Origin: Scenedesmus sp. ARA3
Lineage: Eukaryota > Chlorophyta > Chlorophyceae > Sphaeropleales > Scenedesmaceae
NCBI GenBank assembly: GCA_004335835.1
Contig: RWJK01001013.1
Location: forward strand, 202,314 to 266,313
DNA length: 64,000 nucleotides
Direction of reading: 5' to 3'
Shown: one piece after another, positions 10,301-21,282 of the stretch
Layout of the letters: every line of letters starts with the position of its first letter
Numbering within the stretch: position 1 is the first letter of the stretch
Translations under genes and position numbers: made by a program
The notes under the pieces: model-generated
Databases searched by the model: none
The model's input: the letters and a program-made list of their open reading frames with translations, nothing else
Told to the model about the DNA's origin: nothing

Positions 10301-12455
10301 TGAATGCTGTGATTGCCAGTGCAGCTACCAGTGAGTTGCTTCTCCTGCATTGTGCTGCATGTGGCTGCCAGTCATGCTGCCCCTGCCCAGCCTGCCACAT
10401 CCTGCTGCGCCATGCCGCACACCGCCGCAGCTCTAACCCTAGCTGCTCCTGCTGTCATGGCAGCTGATGCTGCCAGTGTGCTGCCCCTGCTCCGGCCTGC
10501 CGCAAGCTGCTGCATCTCGCCGCTCGATTTCATGCCTCTGTCGAGTGCTGCTGCGCTACATGCTGCTGCATCACTACGGCCCACTGCCCCATGCTGCTGT
10601 GTCGTTGCTGCGCCATCCCGCCCACCTTGTCCTGCTCGTCCTTCCATGTCACGCGTGTGATGAGTGAGTCGGGGTCCTTCAGGAACTGCCCCAGCGGCGT
10701 GTTGGTGCCGTCATGCACCTGCAGGCATTCAACATACAGCTCTCAGCACCGCACGGCTGTACCAACAGCTCGCATCTGCTGCCACTTCTGCCACTGCTTC
10801 ACATCCACCACTGCTGCCTCCGGCAACACCACTGCTACATCCGCGCCCAGCTTGGTCAGCAGCACAGCACAAACATACCCACGACTTTCTTTTCAACTGC
10901 TACCGCTGCTCGACCACCCGCATCTGCAGCTGCTCGCCCGGCTTCGACAGCAACGCAACACAGCAGCACCACTGCATCTGAGACCACCACAGCTGCACCT
11001 GGCGCGCACCTGCAGCTGCTCTCCCGGCTTGGACAGCAGCGCTGAGATGAGCGTGGTCTTGCCCAGGCCGCTGTCGCCCACCACCATCAGCTTCACAAAC
11101 TTGCGCTTCCAGATCTTGGTGGGCTGAGGCCGCAGCGGGCCCAGCAGCGCCAGCTGCTTGCTGCGGGGCGCAACAACAGCAGCAGCACAACAAAAGAGCA
11201 CATGGTGAGAGGGACAGCAAGCAGCACGTACAAATGTGAAAGCTGCGATGTGAAAGTTGCGCGTGTGTTGTGACAATGTCGCATGGTGGCAGTTGATAGT
11301 AGGCAGCAGGGCGCCCCGCAGCCAGACCCAATGTGATTGCAGGCAGACAGCATATGTCAAGCATGCTGGTTGTGCTGAGGTGGCAGCGTAGGCAGTCGAC
11401 TGATGAGGAGTACACATGGTGCGGTGCAGGCACACACTGCCTGCTGCTTCAGCAAATCATGACAACATGTGCAGGGCTCACACTGCGCATGATACACTGT
11501 GTCCCACTGTTGAGTTACGTTGGCAGTGCTAAGGAGGCAATACTGCTGCTGCTGAGCATACACGCACACTGGCGCTGCACAGACAGCTGGGCAAACTCAT
11601 CCTGTACACAATACCCAGGTCCACTGCTGCCCTCTCCACACACATGTGCTGCCACTCCACCCACATCAAGGCCCAGGCTACTTATGCTGCTACTGCTGCT
11701 ACGCCAGAGGTACAGCTGCTGCTGCTGCTGCTGCTGCTGATCTGTGCACACACTCACTTCCTGTAGTCCAGGCTGGTCTGGTTGCTCATGCTGGTGCGGG
11801 CAGTAAGCTGTGGAGTGAGGCCACCTGCATCCGGCGTCATGGATGCTGCTGCGTACGCGGTAAGGGGCCTGTCAGTGACAGCCAGGCTGGGCACCTTGCT
11901 GCTGCTGGGCCCATCCACTGCCACTTCGCCTGCTGCCTGCCCTGCATCGGACAGGCTCAGGTAAGCCCGCCCTCCTGCAAGCACACAACAGCAGCACAGC
12001 AGCAGCAAGAACGCCGAGTAATGTACAGGTGATCATAACAGAGCTTTAGATCACAGTTGGAGTTGCTGCACGTTGTGTTCTAGCGCCCATGGCTGCTGAG
12101 TCCTGTGGTGGGCAGTTGGCTGCAGCAGCAAAAAGCCCTTGTGCTTCGTAGCGTGGCTCACGCGTCATGCAAGGCATCAACACACGCTTGATGAAACTAT
12201 TGACGCATCATGGCCGCCCTTACCTCGACTAGCCTTGGGAATGTCCATGAGCGCGGAGTTCAAGTCCTGGTCCTCGACTCTGTTCAGGCTGTCAACCGGG
12301 CCTGCGACGTAAAGTATGCTATGTTTTGTTACAAAGAATGCTTTTTGCAAAGCGTGAAGCCGATCAAGAGTGGTTTGACGAGGGCAACCCTGAAGCTGTG
12401 GGGGTTGAAATGCTTGTGCCTACATACCTGACACAGTTGGCGCAATCAAACTCAT
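7389..12455 (-). CDS. Septin GTPase with C-terminal hydrophobic segment
   Basis: Twelve exons give 528 residues: 12428-12455, 12224-12301, 11758-11974, 11010-11160, 10626-10718, 10006-10142, 9551-9640, 9222-9343, 8773-8918, 8473-8564, 7812-8074, 7389-7558. The start MSLIAPTVSGPVDS was chosen because it splices in frame into the next exon. Residues 1-107 are a Ser/Ala-rich leader. The P-loop GDSGLGKTT is at about 136-144, switch II is in VQDTPGYGDD, and the G4 motif is in PVIMKADTMT, all septin-like. After the GTPase fold come a basic stretch and a hydrophobic segment (LLRFALATALPAAAVVFAAQ, about 415-437), then an Ala/Gln-rich helix ending QKKGWF. Septins polymerise on membranes and act in division or at the flagellar base; membrane insertion here is inferred. 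The last intron's acceptor (TTGCAG at 7559-7564) was chosen over an upstream one because only it keeps frame. Confidence 0.92.
8152..8190 (-). repeat. Diverged duplicate of the 5' end of septin exon 11
   Basis: The minus strand reads LLRMAEALGEV where exon 11 begins SLLMAEALEEV. The copy sits about 80 bases before the genuine acceptor at 8075. Intron 10 therefore contains partial copies of both flanking exons. Confidence 0.55.
8217..8275. repeat. 30-bp tandem repeat in septin intron 10
   Basis: TTCGCGCCGTGGCTTTGCAG followed by CTGTG occurs twice head to tail, at about 8218 and 8248. Confidence 0.75.
8336..8395 (-). repeat. Duplicate of the 3' end of septin exon 10 with its own donor
   Basis: The minus strand encodes CKWGTAEALNPDHSDLLFL, against YKWGTAEAFNPDHSDLLFL in the genuine exon. 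It ends CTCAG followed by GTAAGCC, a good donor, and is preceded by TTGCAAG. Three changes are synonymous and two alter residues (Y to C, F to L). It lies within intron 10, so it could be an alternative short exon or a decaying duplicate. Confidence 0.75.
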
Positions 12456-13675
12456 ATGGAAGGATATATCTGCAGTTGGCAGCGCAGGTGAGGTAGCGTT
12501 GGTTATTTGCCCAAGCAGCAGTGATACTGTGCGCACACCGCTGCTCCTGCCCGATCCTCACATAAAAAACGACGTGGTTATGGGTGATATTTCCTATGTC
12601 AGCACAACTGTTGCTAGCGCTTGTGCTAAGAGGGTGGTTGCGGGCGTTGGAGGCCCTGTAGCAGGGAATGCAACTTCAATTGCTCCACTGGCACGTGTAT
12701 CTCACTGTTCAAGCTTCCGTAGTCGCTGGCATAAGTAAGCACACGAAGATTTCAGTGGACACCACAGCCAACAGAAAGTTCAAATAGTGACACGAACTGA
12801 CCTGGGTCCGTGAGTTCACTCCAGCTCCTTCCTTCACCGTGTAATGCAAGCACTCTTTGCGAAGTTGCCGCTTGCGTCCGCATGCCCAGTCTTGCGGGTT
12901 CATAGTTCACACTGCGCTGTCACTGGGCATCTTGCCCACTGCCAGGCAGTGCCTGCTGCAAGTGACATGCCCGGACTCCGGCGCCTTGCTGCGTACACAC
13001 GGCCAACGGCAGCTCATAGCCCCCAGATCCAAGTGCACTGCAGAAATCAAATGCCATCTGGTGCGCTTACAAGGCGATGCAGCGCAGACAAAAACAATGA
13101 TCCGGCGGTGAGGCTTCAAAAGCCAGCCGGCAAACCAGTACAAGGCATGTCTGCCCAAACTGCCTGGAACAGCCACTCCGCACACCAGGACAACCAAAAC
13201 TAAATGTTGCAATCTTGAGGTGGGGTGAGATGCATCCCGCCAGTCAATAACCCAACCAGGTGACCGCTTACTACAGGTTGGTCACCTGCAGCTAACCGGT
13301 CCTGCAGCAGTGCCCTGCCTCTGTTGCAAGGCAGCCAGCCTGCAGGCCTTATCGACAAATATACATTGCACATATACATACTACAAGATGTACTGTGCGG
13401 CACTGGTATGTCTGCTATCAAACAACAGCACAGTAGCGCAGTGCGGTGTGCACCACTGCTGCACTGCCAGCACCCTCCCTATGGCATGAGACTCACAGGG
13501 CCCCCGCTTGCAGGACGAACCCCGGCCCTGTCAGTATATGCGTGCAACCACCCAGCAACAAGCAGGGCTCAGCACTTGCCTGCATTCCCAGCAGCAAAGC
13601 TGCCCGACCGCGCCATGCCACCATGCACTTGCGCCACTGCACAAACAGACACGCACACAGCAGATTTATCTGCAG
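12456..13675. other. Intergenic region between septin start and syntaxin stop
   Basis: This should hold the septin promoter and 5' UTR (its left part) and the syntaxin 3' UTR (its right part). I see no conserved coding frame, RNA gene or strong repeat. Confidence 0.45.
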
Positions 13676-15245
13676 CTACGCGAACAGCACGATCAGTATC
13701 ACCGCCAGCACCACGCCCGCCAGCAGCCACAGCATCAGGCACTTGTTGCGCGCGGCGCGCTGGCTGCGCTCCGCCTTGACCAGCTGCAGCTGCCCTTCGT
13801 GCGTGCGCTCCGCTGTGGTGGCGATCTGGTTGTCGACTGTGGCCAGCTGCTGGCCCTGGTCGTTGATGAGCACCGCAAGGTCCTGGAACATCTCGTTGAC
13901 CTCGCCGATTTGGCGCTGGATCTCTGCGTGTGTCAGATCAGAACAGGCAGGCAGCAGATTCGGCAGACACCGTGAACAAACATGCATTCTGGAATCGCGG
14001 CGTGTGCTGTTTAAGTGGCTGGATTTGTGGGCGCAATTTTGCTTTGTGCCTGCATGTGCAATCCTGGAACATCTCGTTGACCTCGCCGATTTGGCGCTTG
14101 ATCTCTGCGTGTGTCAGATCACATCAGGCAGGCAAGCAGCAGGTTTGGCCGACACCGTGAACAAACATGCATTCCAGAGACGCGGTCACTGCTGTTCAAG
14201 TGGCTAGATTGGGGGCGCAACTTTTGCGTTGTGCCTGCATGTGCAATCCTGGTACACCTCGTTGACCTCGCCGATTTGGCGCTGGATCTCTGCATGGGTA
14301 TGCAACGCAGAAGCAGATGCGTGTCTAGAGATGATCGGTAGGAGGCACAGTGGCGGTCTGTGTGATGTGTGGCGCAGAAAATGGAATGGTGAATAGCACT
14401 TGCTGTTTATGTGGCTGATTCTGAGCGGCACAAGATTTTGAATTCTGGCTTGTGCCTGCATGTTCAATCCTTCAGCGCTGCTGAGGCACATGTGCATGCT
14501 CTCCTGAGGACTAAAACGCGCATCATGCTGTCACTAGCTGCTGCGTTCCGTTTGCTGCCGAGGCGTTCCACGCAATCGCACCTGCGATGCCCAAGTCCCT
14601 TTCCTCTATCAATGCCTCCTGGAAAGATATTGTGTTGTCCATTGCACGGCTTTCTTGCTGCACCTGCTCCTGCAGCAGCGCCTGCGACTCGATGTCTGCT
14701 TCACTAGTGCCAGCGGCTGTTGCTGCTGCTGCTGCTGCACTGCTGGCAGCTGCTGCTGCTGGCGGTACTTTGGGCAGATACTGAGCCTCACGCTCTGCTG
14801 CGACTTTTTGAGCTGCTTTGTAGTCCTGCAGGGCATTGCAGCATGGGACAGGAGGATTGAAGAGAGTCAACACGTACACAAATACAGCAGAATGCGCTTT
14901 GATCTTGCCACTGCCACTGCTAGCATGTGCCTTTGCTGCACCAAAACATGACACACAGTGCTACATGCCCCGCAGCAGTGAGGCCATTTGTACACATCAC
15001 ATTCACCCTAAACTGCACAAACAACAAACCACATGCACCCACAGCAAAGCCTCCAGCTGGCTGTGCATGCTGTGAATCCCTACCTGCAGCGTTCCTGCAA
15101 AGTCCTGCATGAGCTTGCGCAGCTTGGCCTGCTGCTGCTCCGGCAGTGCTGCCTTCTCCCTGCTCAGCCCCTCCAGCTGCCCCTTGATGGCTTTTGCGGT
15201 GCTTTGGATGGAGCGGTTGAGGCCGGCCAGCTCCTCCCTGAGACA

Positions 15246-15282
<37 letters not shown>

Positions 15283-16369
15283 TCTACGAGTCAAGAGGAC
15301 TCAGATGGAACACAGCCCCAGCGGCAGCACATGCAAGGGAGGTTTCCAGAGTGCACTGAGCTTCCCACAATGTCGCTGCTGCTGTGGCGCGTGATGGGGC
15401 AGTAGCTGTAGCGGTGCTGCCAAAGAGTTTCTCCTGAACAGAGCACTAGCACTGCTGTCCCCTGCTGCTGTGGTGTCTGCTGTGGCAGTAGCTGTGGCGT
15501 TGCTGCCGCAGACCTTCTGCTGGACAACCCAAATCACGCAAAATCACTGCTGTCACCTGCTGCTGTGGTGAGTGCTGTGACAGTCGCAGCCTCACCTGTG
15601 GATGCCCAGCGCTGCTGCTGCGGGCCTTCTGCTGGATCAACTCATCCACTGCTGGTATCCGTTGCAGCTGCTGTTGCTGCTGCCACTGATGCTGTTTTGC
15701 CTGCAGGTTTGCCTAGCTTGCTCACCTGTGCTGCATGGTGTCCTTTGCAGTGCCCAGCATATCAATCTTGCGCTTGAGCTTGCCCAAGTCTGATGTCATC
15801 TGAAACACCAAGCCCTCAACTTCCCGTGTGCCCTGCGGCAGGCGTAAAGGTATGAAGAATTTGAAAAAATCTTAAGTCAACGCAGCACGTGGGGGGGGGG
15901 AGTATACTGTTGTAGCATAGACACCCGGAGGCAGCTGATGTTCTGCAGCTGAGCAGCAGCCAGCACATTATGATGGGATGCTCGCCTTGGTAGCAGCTGC
16001 TGCGTGTACGTGCTACAGCTGCTGCTGGAACTATCCAGTCAGGCATACAGTAGGATTGTCTATACCCCGTGTTACTGCAGTGCTGAGCTGCTGGCCAAGA
16101 TCATCTGAGCATGAGAGGGAACCAGCCAGTGGCAGTCTGATGCTTGCTGCTGCTGCAAGTGCTGTTGACTACTGCTTGGCAGGCGCATGAACCAGCTGCA
16201 TATCTCGATGGCTTTCTTCAGTTCAAGGCATACCTGAGACGGCATGTCTGCCAGCTCCTTCACCTCCCCTCTGGCCTTCTCCTGTTGGTGCAACAGCAGC
16301 ATGAGCTGAGCTGCCATCCAGAGCCGCGTGCTACTATGCATGGAGATGAGTGATACGCACCGTAAACAT
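13676..16369 (-). CDS. SYP2: Qa-SNARE syntaxin of the Pep12/SYP2 type
   Basis: Target-membrane SNARE for endosome/prevacuole/vacuole fusion. Exons: 16361-16369, 16234-16281, 15726-15832, 15084-15237, 14582-14825, 13676-13923, total 269 residues. The N-terminal helices include VEGLVFQMTSDLGKLKRKID and LGTAKDTMQHREELAGLN, matching the syntaxin Habc region. YKAAQKVAAEREAQYLPKVP is a typical SYP2 linker. The SNARE helix spans EEALIEERDLGI (as ALIEERDLGI) into EIQRQIGEVNEMFQDLAVL, with the zero-layer Gln in VLINDQGQQL. A tail anchor (LMLWLLAGVVLAVILIVLFA) ends the protein. The first exon (only Met-Phe-Thr) is the least certain; the rest is well supported. The last exon's beginning is present three times. 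Confidence 0.9.
13882..14470 (-). repeat. About 181-222 bp tandem repeat triplicating the acceptor and start of the last syntaxin exon
   Basis: Units begin at 13882, 14063 and 14248, with a partial tail near 14450-14470. Each holds an intron end with a CAG acceptor plus the sequence for EIQRQIGEVNEMFQD. The middle copy has Gln to Lys; the far copy has Met-Phe to Val-Tyr. Only the copy nearest the stop continues into the SNARE helix. The other two pass into intron sequence (GATTGCACATGC). Confidence 0.85.
15249..15284 (-). repeat. (CTG)n on the sense strand, just upstream of a syntaxin acceptor
   Basis: An uninterrupted triplet run ends about 10 bases before the acceptor of exon 15084-15237. 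Confidence 0.9.
15373..15645. repeat. Diverged tandem repeat of about 95 bp in a syntaxin intron
   Basis: Three imperfect units begin near 15373, 15466 and 15558. They share CTGCTGCTGTGG near the start, a GTGGCAGTAGCTGT-like segment and a CTTCTGCTGGA end. It looks like an old local duplication. Confidence 0.5.
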
Positions 16370-18068
16370 GGCTGACTATTTCGAGCCCCGAAAGGCCCCT
16401 CCAAAGCTTGTCGACAGAGGCGTGCGCAAACGACTGTGTCGCGTGAGTGCCGAAGATCAGACGGTGTAAACAGACGCGAGTAGTGTTTCTTGGTCCGAAA
16501 AACAGACGACAGACGAGCAGGGAGCACTGCTTGCAACGGGCTGCACCCTCGGACAGCAGCAGTTCCAGTTGCTCAGCTGACCACACTCCCACCAGCTTCT
16601 GCTTTGTGAACCGACCGAAACTTCAAGACGTCCAGGTTTGGCAGTTCCGTACTGTGGTCAACTTCAGAGTGTACACCAAGCCCGTGTGTTCTTCAGGGGC
16701 TAGGGTTTGCCAGTCAGTGTCACCCACATGTCTGCCCACCAGCTGACAGCCCAAGTCTGACATGGGTGTGGGCAAACATCGTAAGCCGCCGAATTGACGG
16801 CCTGTTTCTAGATGTCGCCATGCAGGCGGTTTGACCTTGACAGATTTCCATGTGGTGTGTGAGGAACAGTCACTGTTGCAGGCAGCCCGGCCGCAGTCAA
16901 TGTTGGATCAGGCTGGCTCTGCCAACGCCAAGAGTTCCCCGGCAGCAGGAAGACCGGGCAGAACACATGCCACTGTGTTTGAGCGCAATGTAGGCAGGAT
17001 GTTACACCACGTAGGTCCGGCAACAAGACACGTAACATTGTGTCATGCTTAGCAGGCTGCTGATCATGAAGTCGTCACACAAAGCGCATGCGTTCAAGGC
17101 CTGCTACAGCATGGCTCACAGATGCGCGCTGGCTGACCAAAGGAGCTGGGCTGCTTGCAGCAGCATTGCAACACACCAATATTTTCTCTACAGCCAGGGA
17201 GCACTGCAACAGCCACGGCATACTCCAGTAGTACCACCCCATGCCATTGACAAGAACATCATAAAACATGTAAGTGGCGTATAGGCCTTGCACAGTGGTT
17301 GTGATAAGGCAATACTATATGCAAAGTGAAACAAGGTTCATCCACTGCATTGAACTCAGGTTAGTCAGTCTGCTGCTGCAGAGCCCCCTTTCTGGGTATG
17401 GCATGCGTGCTGAGCACAGCAGTGCCTGTTGTACACACTAGTTTTAGAAAGCAGCTGCATGGGCTGCACGCTCAAGAAACAATGCTGCCCCAGTGCTGCC
17501 CACGCAGTTCCAGAGGGCATGCTGTTGGATGGTGCCACCATGGTAGCTGCCAACCCCACACGCGCAGCCCTCAAACATTGGACATCATGTGTTGCTCCAG
17601 TCTCGTCACCAAAACACCACCGCCAATCAAGTGGCAAGCAGCACTGCACGCCGCCTGCACAAATGTTAAAAACTGCCATTTCACAAATGGCGCACCTTGC
17701 TGCTACATTGCAGCTGGGCCAGCCTGTCAGACGCCGTGCACGTGCACTGCAAGTTGTTAGGCGCAGGCACACTGCCAGACTGCAGCATTCAACACACTCA
17801 ACATAACAAACATTGGCCAATTGCACAGGAGCTGCCGCAGCTCACGTGCACTGCAAGCTGTTAGGAGCAGGCACACTGCCAGACTGCAGCAGTCAACATA
17901 CTCCACATAACCCAAACACTGGCCAATTGCACAGGAGCTGCCGCAGCAGAGCCTTGGCAGCACTGGTGCTGCTGCATCTGCTGGCAACCGATCCTTTCAC
18001 GGGCCCCTCACTCACACTGCAGTCTATTGCCCGGCCTGCCTCTGCTGGGGGTTGCCAGCAGGCTTGCG

Positions 18069-18112
<44 letters not shown>
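16370..18112. other. Intergenic region upstream of the syntaxin, with a 104-bp duplication
   Basis: Bases 16370-16640 have less CTG-type repeat than the surroundings and probably contain the syntaxin promoter. No coding frame with a recognisable domain was found. The 104-bp tandem duplication is listed separately. Confidence 0.45.
17741..17948. repeat. 104-bp tandem duplication, two copies
   Basis: CGTGCACTGCAAG starts both copies (17741 and 17845) and TTGCACAGGAGCTGCCGCAG ends both (17821 and 17925). About ten differences separate them. Confidence 0.85.
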
Positions 18113-18113
<1 letters not shown>

Positions 18114-18340
18114 ACTCCCGCTCACTGCCCTGCACCGCCTGCCACCCTGGCTGCCGCAGCTTCCCGGCTGACAGTCGCTTTTCTTGCTTCAGCTTCTGCT
18201 GCTGCTGCTTGGGCTGGGGCTGCTGCTGCTGCTGCACTCCCGCTCACTGCCCTGCACTGCCTGCCACCCTGGCTGCCGCAGCTTCCCGGCTGACAGTCGC
18301 TTTCCCTTGCTTCAGTTTCGGCTGCTGCTGCTTGGGCTGG

Positions 18341-18358
<18 letters not shown>
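18113..18358. repeat. 122-bp tandem duplication covering the patatin 3' end
   Basis: Units start at CACTCCCGCTCACTGCC, 18113 and 18235. The right unit contains the C-terminal Gln-rich codons and stop (18244-18246) of the patatin-like gene. The left unit is a downstream copy of the same sequence. CTG/CAG runs lie inside and beside both (18071-18112, 18345-18372). Confidence 0.8.
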
Positions 18359-18373
<15 letters not shown>

Positions 18374-18622
18374 GGGACGCCTACATACTTTGCCCATGCC
18401 TCTGCATCGCTCTTGCCTAGCCTATACATGTGCTTCAGTGTGCTGTCATCTGCTGGCGACAGCGCCCAGTCGCTCCACTGAGACTGACTGAACGGCATCT
18501 TACTGAACACTCCAGGTGCAATGTCCACATTGCTGCTGGCTGCAAGCTGCACCAGGTTTGGGTCTGGCTTGCCGTCTGCTCCAGTGCTCTGGATAGCCGG
18601 GTAGCTGCTGGCGGCCTCAGTA

Positions 18623-18660
<38 letters not shown>

Positions 18661-20193
18661 CAGCCTGCCCAGTAGGGAGAAGAAGCTGCCTATGCCTCGG
18701 TTCTGTGGCCAGGAGGGGTTCTTGCTGCTTATACGGATGCAGTACTTGACGTCTGGCGGGCATGGCTGCTGCAGGCTGTAGCCGCCATCAAAGGCCTCCA
18801 TGCCCTGCATGCGTGCAATGCAGTTGGCCTGGTTAGTAAGCAACTCCAACTCACACCCGGCTTGTAGAAGAACCAATTTATTTTGCAACTTGGCTTGCAG
18901 TTCTGCATGTGCCATGCAATGGGTTAAGGCATTTGTGTGCTGCAGTCAGCCAGGTGCGCTGCATAGTCACTGCTCAGGTGGCTTGTCTGTTGCTGGGGGA
19001 TGGTCTGCTCCACTGCACTTTCAGCCTGACCACATGCACAGGCTGCCTGCAGCAGGTACCAGCAACCAGCCACTGGCATTTTTGCAACGTTGTTGTGGCC
19101 CTACACAACCGCAGTTGGCCCACATTACTGTCTTGCAGCATGCGTGCGCAAAAGCAAATGCAACTGTCATGTTGTTAAAATCTGCAAGCAGCACCCACCC
19201 TGAAGTACGTCGTGATCCTGCTGCCCGACCATAATGGGATAAAGGATGACACAGCTGCTGCAGAAATGAGGTCGTCCTGAGACTTGAAGTCTGTAACAAG
19301 CAGGGGATTGCTGGGCCCCAGAGGGTTGCCTGCGCTGATTGACAGGTAGCCCTTGTTGCGGCATTTCATCCATGCATCAGGCGGCAGGTGTGCCTGCAGC
19401 GTCTTGCGCAGCATGCGGTCCAAGGACCCTGAGCAGGAGTTCTCCTCGCGGCACGCCTTGGCCTGTGTGGGATGTGGCCAGGTAGCCATTGCAGGCAGCA
19501 GCAGCAGATGCGGCGCCGTCAGGACATGCGTGGTGTGCTGTGGTTGTGTGCTGCCTTCCCTAGAGCAATATGAAGGTTTTTTTGTTCAGCATTCGAGGTG
19601 TGCTGCTGTATTGATAGTATTCTTGCAGTGGCTGGCAACAATAGGGATGCCGGAATGTGTCTAATGTCCCATTTTGACATCTTGTTTTGAAGTCACAGCT
19701 GCAGCCAGGATTGGTGGGCACTCACGAGGTCATGCCCAGCGCCAATAATCTCTGTTGGGCTGAGGCCACCGCAATAAGATGTGGTGATCAGGGCACCCGA
19801 TGAAGCTCCTGCAAGCTTTGCTTGTGGCTTCAAGACTCCCAGCTTAGACAGCACCTCCAACACACCTGTGTGTAGAGAACAGGGCAGCAGCTGTCAGGCA
19901 CCAGGCGTGTAGAGCATCTGCGGCCCGTAGCTGCGCTTTATCTTATATTAGTATGTGTAATGTGTGCGTTGCGAGACTGGATCGCCCCATCAAGCTGTAA
20001 ACAAATGACCGATTTGAAACATAGATGCCGTGCAACACACTTATGGACTGCGTGCTGTTGGTGGCCATGTACTTCCACCATTAATCTCACCAATATAGTA
20101 GAATATCAAGAAGCCAGCCCCGCTGAAAGATACGCCAACCGTGCCTTGCTGAATAGCTGTGTTTAGCGTCGAGTTTGCTACAGCAGCTGCCAT
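18244..20193 (-). CDS. Patatin-like phospholipase (PNPLA family)
   Basis: Lipid acyl hydrolase with a Ser-Asp dyad. Exons 20091-20193, 19726-19865, 19199-19462 and 18244-18804 give 355 residues. The oxyanion/glycine region is GVSFSGAGFLIFYYIG (about 20-35). The nucleophile elbow GASSG puts Ser at 56. The block LISAAAVSSFIPLWSG is typical of patatins. The DGG motif puts the catalytic Asp at about 175. The C-terminal third after the domain is low complexity, with a Ser run (18626-18660) and a Gln run near the end. The Met at 20193 was chosen because it directly precedes the domain. Substrate and location cannot be told; no convincing transit peptide is seen. Confidence 0.88.
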
Positions 20194-21282
20194 GGTCACC
20201 GCAGTCCTCCGGGAACACGTAAAAACTCAATTCAAATTGTGAAGGTTTGTTTACAATATTATGCAGCGCATCTGGTTCACCACGTATGCTTTTGTTGCAC
20301 GGCCCACAGCCAAAAGCGAGAAGGTCCTTATGGCTGCGTGCGAGTGCAGTTGAAAGTCGTGCGTAAAGCAATGCGCTGAACCACCATAGCGTCACCAGTA
20401 GCAGCCTAAATCTGTAATGACACTTTGAGTAAACCCTGGTGCAATCTAGCACCGGGGCACCGCAGTCCCGCAGCAATTCCGAATGGTTAGTCTTCAACTT
20501 TAAACACTTTATTGTCATCGCTGACTGTGCGCGACACGCTCGCAATCAACAAGTCAACCTGCACCCATCGACCTCTCACCTCAACACCTGCATGAATGGC
20601 CTGTGCTCAGCACAAGACGCACATCTTGTGATCATGCAGGTACTACAGGGAGATTTTGTTGTGCACAAAGCAAATTAGCTGGTTGCTGTATGCACACAAG
20701 GCGCAGCAGTACTGGACAGTCGCCGGGCATGCTTTACAACTTGTAATGAAGCCACCTGCCATTCCCACTGCTGCAAAACAACAGTGCCTGATAAGATCAC
20801 CTGATGCCAGCATGTTAATGGTGCAATGAAATCAATCAGTAGCGGTCCACTTGAACCACTCAGCATTCAAACTCTCAACAATGACACCCTCCCTTTTACC
20901 AAACTCCAACCGACACCCGCCCCAACACCGGCTGGCCGGCTGCGGCAACTAGCCTGCAAGTATAGCTGGACACAATCAATCAATGCGCGCAACGTGCGCA
21001 AATTTATGCAAAGGTTGATAGGTGTTGCTGCTGCCCGTCCACCCTTGATAGCCGATAAACATGATGATATTCACAACTGTACAAATTGAGGTGCACTGGC
21101 TGACAAGGCAATGATCAGACGAACCATTGCCCCACAGCGCACCAGGCAGCTACCTAAACGAAGGCGCAAGCACTGCAGCTTTCAACCGCAGGAGCAGGTG
21201 GTGCAACCTGTACTGTGCGCTGATTGCATTAAACCAGCAAAAAACCTGCACATCACCAGCTAACAGACTTCCCGCCAATAAC
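20194..21282. other. Intergenic region between patatin start and IBTK-like stop
   Basis: It probably carries the patatin promoter and the 3' UTR of the large neighbour. I see no supported gene; short frames here lack recognisable motifs. Confidence 0.45.
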
